A stretch of 64,000 nucleotides of DNA from Mangifera indica (taxonomy: Eukaryota; Streptophyta; Magnoliopsida; Sapindales; Anacardiaceae). The DNA lies in NCBI RefSeq assembly GCF_011075055.1, contig NC_058150.1, forward strand, positions 1,984,001 through 2,048,000, written 5' to 3'. The translations under genes and the position numbers were made by a program. Positions within the stretch are counted from its first letter, which is position 1; each line of letters starts with the position of its first letter. Below are positions 46,890 through 59,459 of the stretch, piece after piece. Under the pieces are notes generated by a model, which made no database searches, was not told where the DNA came from, and was given only the letters and a program-made list of their open reading frames with translations.

Positions 46890-47325
46890 CATTACAGCCG
46901 GAGTTGAGACGAGTTGATTTGAATTTGTTTGTTATCTCAGTTCAAACCAGCTGGAACTAACTTGCCTAAGTCAAGTTTGATTTTAATCGGTTTGAGCTCA
47001 AGTTTGAGGGTATTTAACTCGACAAGCTTGTGACTTTGGAAAAAATTGATTTGAATTAATTAAAATAATGTCTTTTTAACTTATACATATCAAAATGACG
47101 TCATTTTGATTCATTTTGACTCAACTACAATATTGAGTTAAACTAAATTCAAACTCAATTTGATATTATATCTAAACTCCAGTTTAGCTTTTTGAAAATG
47201 AGTCAAACTCAAACTAATTTGAGAGAAGCTCAACTCCCTTTAAGTCAAACACAAACTCAAATTGATTTAAACTCGAACTGAATTAAGTTTGAATCAATTC
47301 CGACTATTGACACCCTACTAATAAA
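46890..47325. repeat. element with GAGTTGATTTGAATT-type inverted ends (tentative)
   Basis: The left side has GAGTTGATTTGAATTTG; the right side, read on the minus strand, begins GGGTGTCAATAGTCGGAATT and TTGATTCAAACTTAATTC. Ends of this kind are common in plant non-autonomous DNA transposons. The interior is full of TCAAACTCAAA-type words. No target duplication was found. Confidence 0.35.
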
Positions 47326-47329
47326 CTAA

Positions 47330-49000
47330 AAAAACTTGATTTTTTAAAATAAATTTTATAATTAAACATTTATCTACATATTAATTCATAAAATAGAATC
47401 TATAAATATAATAAATATTGTCGGTGGGATTGAACGACCTCTTTCATAGGGTTTACATCTGATCCGATTTTGAAAACATTAACAAGTGTATCGATAAAAA
47501 ATATTAAATGATTAAACAGACTTTATGGAAGAAGATAAGAGAAAATGATGAAAATGGGGTTTGGCCTTTATGACTAAACCAATATTATAACTAGTAGAAA
47601 TCAAAAGACTAAATCAAGTATACATTTGAACCGAGCAAGTTAAGACAAAACAATGAGAGGAACAAAATATAATTATTAATTAATTAGAAATAAACAAAAA
47701 ATATTGGGATGGGTACAAATTTCGGGACCAGAGTCCAAGGACGATAAAGTAATTTCACAACTGAATTAAAAGACGACAAAAAAGATTAGAACAAGTTGCA
47801 TGCTCCTGTCCTGCCCATAAAAGTTTTAAAAAGAGGTCATCCCACTTTCTTTGCAACTTGCTCCATTTATATTCTATTTCTCAAGAAATTATAAATTTTT
47901 TATTCCTTTAATTATTGTATATAATGCATATTATTTCCACTAATAGATGCTTAGATACTTTATTATGCAACTCATCATAATTTTTTAACCTTTGATATTA
48001 TGCAATCAGACAATCAACAGATCTGCATAAGATTTTAGTGCTCCCTTTAGTCGGATAAGTTGTAGTTTATGCAATTTTTTTAATGAAAAATGAATTAAAA
48101 TAATCGGATTTTATTTTTGTCAAACGAGATTAACTAATACTATGGAATATACAAATCCAACTAAGAAAATATATTTTATCAAAAATATCTAACTTTATAA
48201 TTGGTGACGAATATTAATTGGAAATAATAATATGTAAATAAATGCGATTATGTTTATTGGGTTTTTCAAATCTGATAAAGGGAAAATTATCTTATTTATG
48301 GTTAATATTATCGTTTCACTCAACCAATTAACATAAAGCAATTTTTCATCGTTTACAGGATATTTTTTACTAAAAAATATCTTTTGATATACTAATTAAA
48401 ATTCAAAAATTTGTCGTAATCTTAAACCTCAAATCTCCTATTGATGAAAAATATATCATTTTTTGGTAAAATAAATAGTTTTTACATACAAAACATATTA
48501 TAGTATAATTGATAAGTAACGTACGTCAATTGATAACCATCTTTCTTGTTTTTTTTCGTTTTTTCATAAAATTTTGGATAAAAAGATATTTAAGAGAATA
48601 ATAAATATTAATTTGAGAGCGTAGAGTGTTAGTCAATATCAATTACCCTAATAAAATTAGGTTATTTTATTGCATTTCATTTTCTTAATTATCATTTTCA
48701 AGGTTGATTTACTAACTTTGAATTTGGACATACCCCACTCTACCCTAAATTTGTAGTATTCACAAGCACATCCCTATCCTACGATTAGAGACATTTTGGC
48801 CCTAATACTTGATAAATTGAAATAATTAAAATGTTAATTGTTAAAGATAATCAACATTAGGGTGGTCTTAATTCTTATAAATTAACTTTAAACATAATCA
48901 ATGCTAGGGAAGATTTTAAGACTAAAAATTTTGTGACAATACAAAAAATGAGTAGGAAAGTTAATTTCGAAACGATAAAAGATATTTTTTATTAAATCCC
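47330..49000. other. gene-free AT-rich spacer
   Basis: No gene, RNA or defined element recognised. Confidence 0.3.
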
Positions 49001-49009
49001 AAAATATTA

Positions 49010-49110
49010 TGAATAATGTTAATATATCATTAAATATTTAAATAATATATTATAAAATGATTTAATATTATTTTATTTTTAATTTAAATTATACTGTTTA
49101 TTTACATAAT
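49010..49110. repeat. palindromic AT-rich MITE (partial)
   Basis: Shares TAATATATTATAAAATGATT and the TATTTTATTTTTAATTTAAA core; only half is clear. Confidence 0.45.
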
Positions 49111-49114
49111 TTTA

Positions 49115-49910
49115 TTGAAAAAAAGTAAAAAAAAATTAATTTAGAAATAATAATGTTTTTGAGTGAAAGATAGGACTTCTGAGATTGTCACCAATAGCTT
49201 GATATTTTTACGGGCGATGTTGTTTTCAAAGTGTTAATCAAATAATTTAAATATTATAAAAAAAAAAAAGCATTAAAAATAAAACAATTATAAAAGTCCT
49301 CCATCCATGGGCAAAATTTCCAACCACTTTTTCAAGTGAAGCAAAAATTGGTCAAACTTTTGATGTCACGTGTCAAAACATTACTGACTTTGTTAAATTT
49401 TAGGAAGGAATGTGGCGTACGGTAGCAAATCCATAGGCCGGCCAGGAAAGCTGAGTGGTAGGATGGATGGACCCACGTAAGCACAATCCCGAAGCGGTAG
49501 TTAATGGGACCTACAGAAGCAATTAGAATAGAAGTGGGGACCACATCAAATGACATAAACATTAAAAGTGGCCCCTCAAAACGCCGTAGTATTTGCGGGT
49601 CAACACACGCAAACAATGCCCATGGGGCAGGGCGGGCAGCAATTCTGGGCAGACGGGCAGCAATTCTCGGTCATGCGTGGTGTGCCATGGCCATTTTTAC
49701 TTTGACCCTATTTCTCTCTCTAGCCATCCCTAGTCAAGCCCCCTGTTGTTTTATATCATTTGTCGTTTTTTTAAAAAATATATAATAATTATATGATGGA
49801 AAAAAAGTTAAATTATAATTTATTTATTAAAATATATAAAGAAATTTCTTAATAATTGTTTGATACATTAATATAAAGTAGCATATGATTTTGGTTATCT
49901 TCATTAACAT
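49115..49910. other. spacer with a GC patch
   Basis: Positions 49330-49750 are less AT-rich and open on both strands over about 280 bases, but no family is recognised. A GGCAGCAATTCT word is repeated in tandem at 49637 and 49658. Confidence 0.3.
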
Positions 49911-50891
49911 TAAGAGGGTGTTTAGTTTGAATAATATTTTATTATCAAAATAAAAAAATTATTTTAAAGATAAATTACTGAGTATAAATGATTATTACAT
50001 TTAATAAAATTTTATAAAAATAGATGATATAAATAATTAATGTGTTTGGTTAACAGTAATAAAATAATGTTAGTAAGTTATTTTACTTAAATACCCTTGA
50101 ATATAATTATTTTTAAATATTTTTATATTATTTTTTATATTAATCAAAAATAATTTTTTTCTATCTTAAAAATTAATAAATAATTATGTAATTATAATAA
50201 AATCAAGATCACTTTGGTAATCTTTTAATACCTAAGGTAAATGTGATAATCAGATTATCACTTATATTACCTGTCACATCAGCATTGATAATAGAAGATT
50301 ACTGTAATATTTTATTACTGTAATATTTTATTACTAACAAACCAAAAAGGTAATAGAAGTAATAAAAGATAGATTATTAGGGGGCGTTTGGTTTGGGTAA
50401 TGTTTGATTACTAAAATAGAAAAATTATCTTGAAGATAGATTACTTATAAGATTATTGGATATAAATGATTACTATGTTTGATAAAATTTGATAGGTATA
50501 AATAATTATTGTGTTTGATTAAAAGTAATAAAAGATTACTAGTAAATTATTTTACTTAAATGCCCTTGAATATAATTATTTTTTATATTATTTGTAATAT
50601 TAATTAAAAATAAATTTATTTTTATTTCAAAAAATTAATAAATAATCATTTTTCTATAATAAACTCAAGATTATCCCAGTAATCTTTAAATACCTAAGGT
50701 GAAGGTGGTAATCAGAATATCACCTATATTACCTGCTACGTCAGCATTGGTAATAGAAGATTACTGTAATATTTTATTACTGACAAACCAAACAAAAGAA
50801 TAAAAAATATATTACCAAGGTAATCTTAAAACTTTTAACCAAACACACCCTTAAGGTAATCTTTAAAGCACTTTAACCAAACAACCCATAA
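49911..50891. mobile_element. Tourist/PIF-Harbinger-like MITE (outer copy A)
   Basis: The outer element runs 49914-50888, with TAA on both sides (49911-49913 and 50889-50891). It starts GAGGGTGTTTAGTTTGAATA; read from the other end it begins GGGTTGTTTGGTTAAAG. It is interrupted by copy B at 50380. Leaving B and its duplicated TTA aside, it is about 500 bp. No transposase. The 3-base T-A-rich target duplications and GGG(T/C)G(T)TTGG-type ends fit PIF/Harbinger MITEs. Confidence 0.75.
50377..50853. mobile_element. Tourist/PIF-Harbinger-like MITE (nested copy B)
   Basis: Copy B is 50380-50850 (471 bp), bounded by TTA at 50377-50379 and 50851-50853. Ends are GGGGGCGTTTGGTTTG and, inverted, GGGTGTGTTTGGTTAAAAG. 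It aligns with copy A over most of its length, with shared words such as TTAAATRCCCTTGAATATAA and GGTAATAGAAGATTACTGTA. It sits inside copy A, splitting A's right end, so A was there first. Confidence 0.88.
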
Positions 50892-50904
50892 GGGTTTGCT
50901 CAGT

Positions 50905-51146
50905 TCCAATTATTTAAGATTATTTTGATAATTTATCTTTTATTATTTATATTATATTATTAATTTGTTAATAAAATAATTTATTAATATTATTTTATTA
51001 CTGTTAACTAAATACAATAATTATTTATATTTATTAAATTTTATCAAATATAATAATTATTTATATCCAATAATATTTCAAATAATATATCTTTAAAGTA
51101 ATTTTTAAATTTTGATAATAAAATATTATTCAAACTAAACATCATT
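50905..51146. repeat. inverted half copy of the Tourist-like MITE (C)
   Basis: Read on the minus strand it begins GATGTTTAGTTTGAATAA and follows copy A's left half (TTTTATTATCAAAAT, ATTGGATATAAATAATTATT) for about 240 bases, then stops. Confidence 0.7.
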
Positions 51147-51294
51147 TAAAAAAAAAATTTTTTTTTAAACAAAAAAATCTTTATTAGATTCATATTATTT
51201 TTTTATCAAATTAATTATAATTTATAGATCAAACTTCAAATCCATTATGAAATTAAACCAATTCGCTCTCCCCAATGGTCATATTATTAAAAAC

Positions 51295-51478
51295 AATAAA
51301 ACTATGTGTACCCATTTTTGATACATAATTTGTGTACACAAATGAGGTGTTATCATGTGATTAGATGTTTCTTTATCATATGATGACACATGTTTTAAAA
51401 TCACCTAATTATATGATGATACATCACTGTGTATATGAATTATGTACCAAAAATAGGTTCACATAGCATTGCTCTATT
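51295..51478. repeat. palindromic foldback MITE (best-preserved copy)
   Basis: The left arm ACTATGTGTACCCATTTTTG, ATACATAATTTGTGTACACA, then GTTATCATGTGATTAG; the right arm is its near-complement (AATTATGTACCAAAAATAGG, TTCACATAGC). The arms run about 70 bases around a short AT centre. It is the reverse of the copy at 36102-36278. Confidence 0.85.
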
Positions 51479-51479
51479 A

Positions 51480-52555
51480 AAAAAATGGTATGAAATTATT
51501 TGCACGTGCATGTACAATTGACCCTAATTTGTCATTCTAATACAAGTTGGGGTGCTACTACTTCTCTTTTTGGCAATTTTCCTTTGTCTCTACAACAATC
51601 TTCTTCAATTTAACCCCAATTTCACTTTTCTGATAACAAATAATAAAAAATTTATAAGAAATTTGAATTCATATTAACCCTAGAAAATTAGGGTTCTTAA
51701 TGTTACCTTAATTCACCTTAAAGATTGGAAAGTAGAAGAGTAATTTGATAGAAATTACCCTTAATTGTAGATCTTATTGTTATTCTTAGAGACATTTTGA
51801 GAGAATTCGGTTTAATTACGAGGAGGAAAGGGCCAAAACATGTTTGTATACATGCCCCCATATTACCTCTTTACCCCCTCCTCACTAAGTTGTATTACAT
51901 AGTTTAATCATATGAAATTATTCCTTTAAATTCTTACATCCTTAGTTTTATACTAAGGGTAATTAAAAAGTCTAATCTACCCTTCAGAATTCGTTAAATA
52001 AGTTTAACCACTAAATTTAACGATAAAAAGATTATTATGCCATCAAGACATATTTATTGGATTAAAAATTTGAAATATATATTTTATAATTTATTCATTC
52101 TCATTTAGTTGTATTTAATTTAGGCGTTACTCTGATTAAATTTGGGATGGAATCTAGACAACAATATTTACAAGAAAAGTAAGAAATCTACATTAAATTT
52201 ATAACCCCGTTTACATTTTTTAATTTAAATTAAATAAAAATATTTTTTTAAGTATAATTTTATTTTAAAATATTTAATTAGAACATTTATGATTATTGAA
52301 TTCAATGAATCTGAAATCTACATTAAATTTATAGCCCCTTTTTAATTTGAGAGTAGAATCTTTTTGTCAAGAAATGAAAGGGAAAGATAAATAGAGGCAT
52401 CACATCGAGTACCAACATTAAAATTAAGATTAATTTTCCCACCCAAGGTTCGTGGATATCACATTGTCAACCCCCTAAATTCAAAAACTACAAAATATTA
52501 CCCAAAACTCAACTTCACAAACAGAAAAGAAATCCTAACAAAGTATTAAACAAAT
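51480..52555. other. gene-free spacer
   Basis: No gene or recognised element. Mostly AT-rich. Confidence 0.3.
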
Positions 52556-52557
52556 AA

Positions 52558-52800
52558 ATTACCATATTACCTTTAATTATGTTATTTTACAAAATTATCA
52601 CATTACCCTTCAAAGAGTCAGCAACAATCTATTAAATTTAACGACTGTAATCATATTTAAAATATATAATTTTATAGGATTTGATTAAGTTATAATTACC
52701 ATATTATCTTCGATTATGTCATTTTATGAAATTACTGTATTACCTTTCAAAGAATTTATAACAATCCATTAGACCCAATGACCATAATCAAATTAGAGAG
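52558..52800. repeat. two-copy tandem duplication, period 137 bp
   Basis: Copies start at 52558 and 52695. Both read ATTACCATATTA(C/T)CTT, then TTATGT(T/C)ATTTTA, then AATC(T/C)ATTA. Clearly diverged. Confidence 0.7.
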
Positions 52801-53944
52801 ATGTAATCTTATCATATTCGGCTGGATTGTAACTTTTTAATGTGATTTTTATTACCATTCGATTGCAATTTAACCGTTAAAATCATACAAAAATTGTAAT
52901 CTTGTGGGGTTGAAATAAACTTAGTATAATTTGGAATTCTACAATTACAACAAATGGACGCGACCCCAATTATGTACATCACTTGAATTGCACCTGACAC
53001 GTGCAATCTAGAAGAAAACGTACCTTTTAGACCGTGGTAATGGCGTGACAATTGCGGCCAAATATTGTATTAGTTTTTACTAAAAGCATTAAAAATTATA
53101 GTTGAAATTTGGAATGTGGCCATTCATGCTCTCTATGGCTCATAATCTCTTAGCGTGGGATGCTCTTATGGACCGCCCCACTTTCATCCTTATTAATTAA
53201 ATATAAAACTTGCTTTAAAATGCCTAATTAATCCTACCTAATATAAATAATTTTAATCTTTAATTTTTATTTACTTATTTTGTTTATTTAGATATCTTAT
53301 TACTACAAAGAAAACAAATTAGGGTTTGTTTCATTTATGTTTAAAAAATAATTTTTAAATAAAATTACAATTTTTATTTTTTTGAAATGATTAAAAATGT
53401 GTGTCAGTTGATATTATAAAATAGGACTACGATAAATAAAATACTATAAAACTACTTTAATTATTTTTTATTAATTTTAATTAATTCTTACCTTATAGGG
53501 TTTTTGCCGAACTTATTTAATGAGATTTTCCGCAATTTTGTTTTTATCAACGAAACATTGTATTTAACTTACATAAAAATAAAAATCATTGATAATTAAT
53601 AAATAATAATAATAATATTTATATTTTTATTAAAAATAAAATTAATATTATCTTAATAATTTTTAATACTTAAATTAGGGATAGTAATCATATCAGTCCT
53701 ATTCCAGCTACCATATTATCTAATGTAATAGAAAATTACAAAAGAAACCAAATAAAATAATATGAATAATAAAATATATATTACCCTTAACTAAACTAAG
53801 CAGGCCTCTAAATACCTATTAAATTTGCATAAATATAAATATCTTAATACCATACAATGATTTAAATTAAAATATAAATGTAAATATATTTTAATTTAAA
53901 AAAAAACATAAATTTAGTTTATTGGGTACATGAACACCATACAA
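52801..53944. other. gene-free spacer
   Basis: No gene recognised. Short shadow ORFs only. Confidence 0.3.
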
Positions 53945-54085
53945 TATCTTAATACAATAAATTTTATTTACAAATAATGATGTGTTATTATATAATTAAA
54001 TATTTAAAAATTAAAGATAAATAAACATTCAATTACCAAGTGATAAATAATTATTTATGTATAAAAATTATATATATAATTTTAT
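53945..54085. repeat. palindromic AT-rich MITE
   Basis: Has AATGATGTGTTATTATATAA facing ACCAAGTGATAAATAATTAT and the ATATATATAATTTTATTAAT terminus. Confidence 0.6.
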
Positions 54086-54494
54086 TAATAAAAAGAAAGG
54101 GCGAAATTGATTTTGCCATTTAAGTAATTAATCTTATAATTAGGAGCACTAATACAAATATAATTTTGGGTCCTCAATCATCTCATAGACCAATTTGAAT
54201 GTCGTTTTAGTACTACAAACAGTAAATAATGAATAATGGATAGGAAAAAATTGCCGAAATAAATAGAAAAGTTTTGCATAAAACTCAAAAACATGATTTA
54301 CATGTGCTGATATTCATATTTTGATAAAAACACTTAACAATTAACAACTAACCCATGATTTAATATGCTAATTAAAGATTAAACAAGAATTTTCCAATTG
54401 AAGGGAAAATGTTGAACGGCTGAACAAAACCAAATATAACATCTAAACTTGTCTCAAACCTATTTCGTATTTTGTGGCTACATTTGTTGTTTTA

Positions 54495-54680
54495 TTTTCA
54501 ATAAAATTATATATATTTATTTTAGATATATAAATAAATATATATTTAATATATATTATTAAATAAATAAATAATTTTAAATTAAAAATAAAATAATATT
54601 TAATCATATATTAACATATATAAATATATATTATTTATGTATTTAAAATTGATACATATAACATTACTCATATTATATAC
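54495..54680. repeat. palindromic AT-rich MITE
   Basis: AATAAAATTATATATATTTA terminus at the left, AAATAAAATAATATTTAATC core, and a TATTATTTATGTATTTAAAA right arm. Confidence 0.6.
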
Positions 54681-55058
54681 ACCTAAATTTACGAAAATTA
54701 TTATACAATATAACTATGTATATTTAATTAAATTATTAGATAATATTATCATATAAATAAATAATATTAAATTAAAAATAAATTTTAATAATATAATAAT
54801 ATTTTATATTTTTTTTTGAATGGGTATATTATTTATATTTATTAGAAGTACGTTGTATTATTTATTATTTATATTAATTTATATAATTGAGTGGCACCAA
54901 TAATGGTATGTGGTTATGACTTATCATTTGAGAAAATATACGCGAACCTAGATAGATTTTCCCATTTGAGGTGAATAAAAAAGAGAATAATTAAATAAAT
55001 TATCCCAGATAATGAGTGGGGAGAAAGAATAATAATTTTAAAACAAGGCAAAAAATGA

Positions 55059-55068
55059 TATAAAAAAT
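55059..55068 (+). promoter_or_regulatory. putative TATA box of the PLATZ gene
   Basis: TATAAAAAAT about 380 bases before the start codon, followed by a long CT-rich stretch (55185-55265) that would lie in the 5' leader. The CT-rich tract is of a type common in plant core promoters and leaders. Confidence 0.4.
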
Positions 55069-55445
55069 ATTTAAAAGGGATGGAAGAGGTGGGTTTCTTT
55101 CGGCCAACGTAGGTAGGTTTGGATTTAGGTTCGGAGTGTCAGGCTTTGTGAGGATAAGCACGGCCACTCTTTCTTTGTTGCCCTCTGACTCTCTCTCCCT
55201 CTCTCTCTCTCTGCCTCTCAGCCGCCTCTCTTCTCTCTACTTTGTCTTCTCCCTTCTCTCTCTTTTCCACTACTATTTAATCCTCTTCTCATTGCTTACA
55301 CATTTTTTCAAAAAACACACTCTTTCTCTGTTTCTTTGTAACTGTAAGTCTAAAACCAAAGCCAAACCGCACTACTCTGTTCAAGCTGGCGATCGAGAAT
55401 CAGGAAACCACAGTCCGCGAAATCAAGCCCAAGAATAGGAGAATC

Positions 55446-57095
55446 ATGGTATGAAAAATGCGTGTTTTGGGGTTTTTTTTCTCCTTTTTTGCTTTTTGAG
55501 GTTTTGGTTGTAATGTTGTTTGTTTTGTTTGCGTGAATGATTTACAGGGTCCGGATGAAGATGACAACAGGTGGCCTCCATGGCTTAAGCCATTGTTGAG
55601 AGAGAGATTCTTTGTTCAATGCAAGTTACATGCTGATTCTCACAAGAGTGAATGTAATATGTACTGTTTGGATTGTATGAATGGCGCCTTTTGCTCTCTC
55701 TGCTTAGCTTACCATAAGGATCATCGTGCTATTCAGGTTTGCTTTTTTTCTTCTCCTTCTCTTTGTGTTTGGTTTCTGGGTCTCTTATTCTTTTTTCCCT
55801 TGTTGCTTCAGTCATTCTTTCAATTTGGCTTCTTCTTCATTCGTCAAATCTTTCCGATCCTCTTCTTGTTAGACCTATTTTGGCAATCTTCTTGGTTTCC
55901 TCGCTTTCTTGATTAAGTTTGATTCTATCCCTCCTTGTATTCCTGAGTTGAAATGAGCTATTTTGATTTAAATCAGAAGCTATAATTTTCTCTGCTCCCT
56001 ATTTCTATCTGGAAAATTATTGATTTCTGAATTAAATCAAATTAAAAGATTTTCAACTTTCACCATTGTTCATTTCCCCCATGTTTTTCTCCAAATAAAA
56101 ATTTCCTTTTGGACAGATAAGCCGAAGCTTCATCAATTTCCCCTGTATTTAGTTCCAAAACAGCTCAATTTCGGATTAAATGATGGTAAATAAGAATCCC
56201 CTGTTTCCACTTTGATGGCTCATTCTGTTTTTTGACTATTAATTGACAGTTATTAATACATCAGTTTACAATTATGATTTTCTAATTGGGTTTTGATTTT
56301 TCTTTTCTTGACAGATAAGGAGATCTTCATACCATGATGTGATAAGGGTTTCTGAAATACAGAAAGTGCTCGACATTTCTGGAGTTCAAACTTATGTCAT
56401 AAACAGTGCAAGGGTCGTGTTCTTGAATGAGAGGCGTCAGCCTAGGCCTGGCAAAGGTGTAACCAACAACTGTGAGGTCTGTGAAAGGAGCCTTCTTGAC
56501 TCCTTCCGGTTCTGCTCTCTCGGCTGCAAGGTACTACAATGTTGCAGATCTTCTGTTTCTGCTGTTTGGTTGCTGAGAAAGTGTAGGAATTTTTTTTTAA
56601 AAAATAAGGTTTTTTATTTTCCCTATATCCTTAGTCATTAAGTAAATAAAGAATTCAACTTAATAATATTTAATGTATGAACATTTTGGTTGGTGAGATT
56701 ATTTTGACTTTTTCTTTAGGGACAGTGGCAATGTGAAGCATTAAAATTCCCGTTTTCTTCGGCTTCTCAATTGCAAATGAAAAGCATGAATTGCCTTTTA
56801 ATCACCAATTTTCTAAACATTCTGTTGAAATCATTGATCACAGATTGTTGGAACATCGAAGAATTTCGAGAAGAAAAGAAAGAATCGACTTGCAATGGGG
56901 TCGGATTCTGAGGACTCATACAGCAGCAGCAGCCATGGCAAGCACAAGAACAGTAGCAGCAACAACAAAAACAACAAAGTTCAAAGCTTCTCGCCATCAA
57001 CGCCACCTCCAACTGCTGGTAGTTTCCGAACTGGCAATCGAAGAAAGGGAATCCCCCACCGAGCCCCCATGGGGGGATTATTCATAGAATACTAG
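55446..57095 (+). CDS. PLATZ zinc-dependent transcription factor
   Basis: Four exons: 55446-55448, 55548-55736, 56315-56530, 56844-57095; all GT-AG, 219 residues. The first exon supplies only the ATG: the intron begins directly after it, and exon 2 continues [17 protein letters not shown]. The PLATZ domain spans exons 2-3: [59 protein letters not shown] and a second Cys cluster [20 protein letters not shown]. Exon 4 continues [20 protein letters not shown], a Ser/Asn-rich tail and [14 protein letters not shown], a typical C-terminus. Plant PLATZ proteins bind A/T-rich DNA, usually as repressors; this is from the family. The open frame reading through intron 1 ([10 protein letters not shown]) is not the true start. 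Confidence 0.95.
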
Positions 57096-57099
57096 TGTC

Positions 57100-58340
57100 A
57101 TTATTAGTCCCTCAGTTATACAAGTTAGTAGTTTAACAGTGCTTCTACTACTGCTTAGTTTTCTTTAGCGTTCCCTGTACATAGAAGCAGCAAACAGAAG
57201 CTTGGAAAATAGGAGGGGGGAAATGGAAATTAAGACAAAATATGGAAGGCTTGATGGTAATAAGTGAAAGGTGCTCTATACTTAAGTTTTGGTAATAGTT
57301 GTGGGTTGGGATGTAAATAGAGAAAAGATAGTGGATGTATTTATATATGGAAATGAAATAAGACAACTATATCTTTGTTGTTAGTTTTTTTTTAATTGTT
57401 TCTATTTTTAGATGTAAATCAATGGTGGTAATAAGGCCTTTCCAAGTTTGGTGGGTCCATAGTGGTGGTGGCACGTGTGATCTGTTTCTCAGTGCGTGTA
57501 ATGAAATAATGGGGCTCGCTCGGCCGCCGCCCTTTACAAAACCATTTTCTCAAGGTCAGAAAGGCGGTTTGGATTGGATTGGTTTGCTTTCTGAGGTCAA
57601 GTGGGCTCCCTTCTTGTTTTCCATAGATTCGATAAAATCAATGATATTTTTACCTACCCACTAAAGTAAAATTAAAAAAAAGTGACTTTCTTTGATCTTA
57701 TTTTTGTCACATTTTTCATGTATTATAAAGTTCGACTCTCATTGGAATTAAAAAAATATATATTATTGTTTGAGTTGCGAAAAATGGGATTCCAACTACA
57801 CGAAGAAGTGTTTAAAATTTTTTTAATAATATTTTAAAATTAAAATTTTTATTTATTTAATATAGTATTTATACCGTTAATTAGTTATTTACTTTGATAT
57901 AGTTGATTTAATTTTTAAAAAATAATTTAATTTAAATAAAAATTTTTGTTATTAAAAAAAAATAAAAGTTATCCTAAGAACATCATATATCGAAATAAAT
58001 TTTTTTATTATAAAAAATAATAATTTAAGATAATCATCGGATCTAAAATTTCGTCACTGAAGAGAGATGTGAACGGTGAAAAAGAGAGTGGGGTCGGGAA
58101 AATTGAATTTATGGTATATTTTTGTGTTAGGTCGGTGGTTAGATGCCACATTGAAACAGACTTTATTGTGTGAAGGCAATCAAATTCAAAGGCTTTCAAG
58201 AAGTTTGCTTTTTCTCATGTAATTGCCAAATGTCGTTTTGGAACTTGTTTCATCTGACTCATAATAACTACATCGCAAAAAACGTGTTCCAATTTTCTAC
58301 CTTTTTAAAACCTTCCAGAACATCTACTTCTTCTTCACCC
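57100..58340. other. 3' flank and spacer
   Basis: The 3' UTR of the PLATZ gene presumably ends near 57380. Then spacer; a GC-richer patch at 57420-57640 has no recognised gene. Confidence 0.35.
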
Positions 58341-58343
58341 TCA

Positions 58344-58930
58344 TTTGGGGCAAATTACTATTTCCCACCAAGTTGGATGATACCATATATTTTTACCTAT
58401 TAAGTTAAATCTTTAAAATCTATTAATAAAAAGAATAAAAACATTCAAATTAAATAATATATTATCTTCAAAATTTCATTACGTATATTATTTTATCAAT
58501 AATTTTCATTAATTTTAATTAAAAAGAAAAAATTAAATTAATTATCGCCAATGACATTTATTATCAATGTTATTAAGAATCACAAAGATTTGATACGATT
58601 TCAATAAAAAATTAGATTGCACTAATCAGTATGATTCTCAACCAGAATCACATCAATTTGGTATAATTTCAATTAGAAAATAGCATAAATTGATACGATT
58701 TTGATTGAAATTGTCGCAAATTTGATAAAGAATCATATCAAATCGGTGTGATTTTAGTTGAGAATTGTATCTATTAATAAGATTCTCAACTTTGTTGGTG
58801 ATGAATGTCACTGTCGTAGTTAATTTTTAAATTTTATTTAAAATGAAATAAAAATAGATAGGAAAAAAAATAAAGTGTTTATATATTTATAGGTGAAGTG
58901 TGATTTGTTTGCATCATTAGAGATACAAAT
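58344..58930. repeat. possible diverged MULE-like element
   Basis: Starts GGGGCAAATTACTATTTCCC, ACCAAGTTGG, like the terminus GGCCAAAGGACTATTTCCCA. Centre 58570-58800 contains several imprecise copies of GATACGATTTCAATTGAAAA-type and AGAATCATATCAAAT-type words. The right end is not identified. Confidence 0.35.
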
Positions 58931-59324
58931 ATACTAATCATATTATAATATTTAGACAAATGACAATGTACTCCCAAAAGTTTGATAAAACGACATATTG
59001 CCACCCCCAACCATTTTTTCTACCTAAACCTAGATTTTTTAAGTCCATTTTTTCACTGGTGTGTACCGATGAATTACTTGTTTTTCCCTTATATGGACAA
59101 TTTAGGCCACATTAAACCCCATCCCCAAACATAATTTTTACCCCAAAGATAAGTATTATCTCTATAAAAGTAAAAAAAAAAAAAACTATTAAGCAATAAT
59201 TAATAAACAGCAGTACCATATTAAAAATATGTTGATGATATTAGTGATATTTCAATTTTCAAAATTAAAAATGATCGAAAAAGAAAATTATATTGAATAT
59301 TGTGAAAAAAATGAAAGGTTTTTT

Positions 59325-59455
59325 TATAAGAATAATATTATATACATAATTTTATATATAAATAATAATATATTATCATATGATTAGATAATTAAAAATT
59401 AAAAATAAAATAATATATAATTATTTATATATAAAATTATATATATATATAATCC
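59325..59455. repeat. palindromic AT-rich MITE
   Basis: One of the cleaner copies: ATATATTATCATATGATTAG arm, AAAAATTAAAAATAAAATAA core, then AATTATTTATATATAAAATT. Confidence 0.7.
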
Positions 59456-59459
59456 TATT

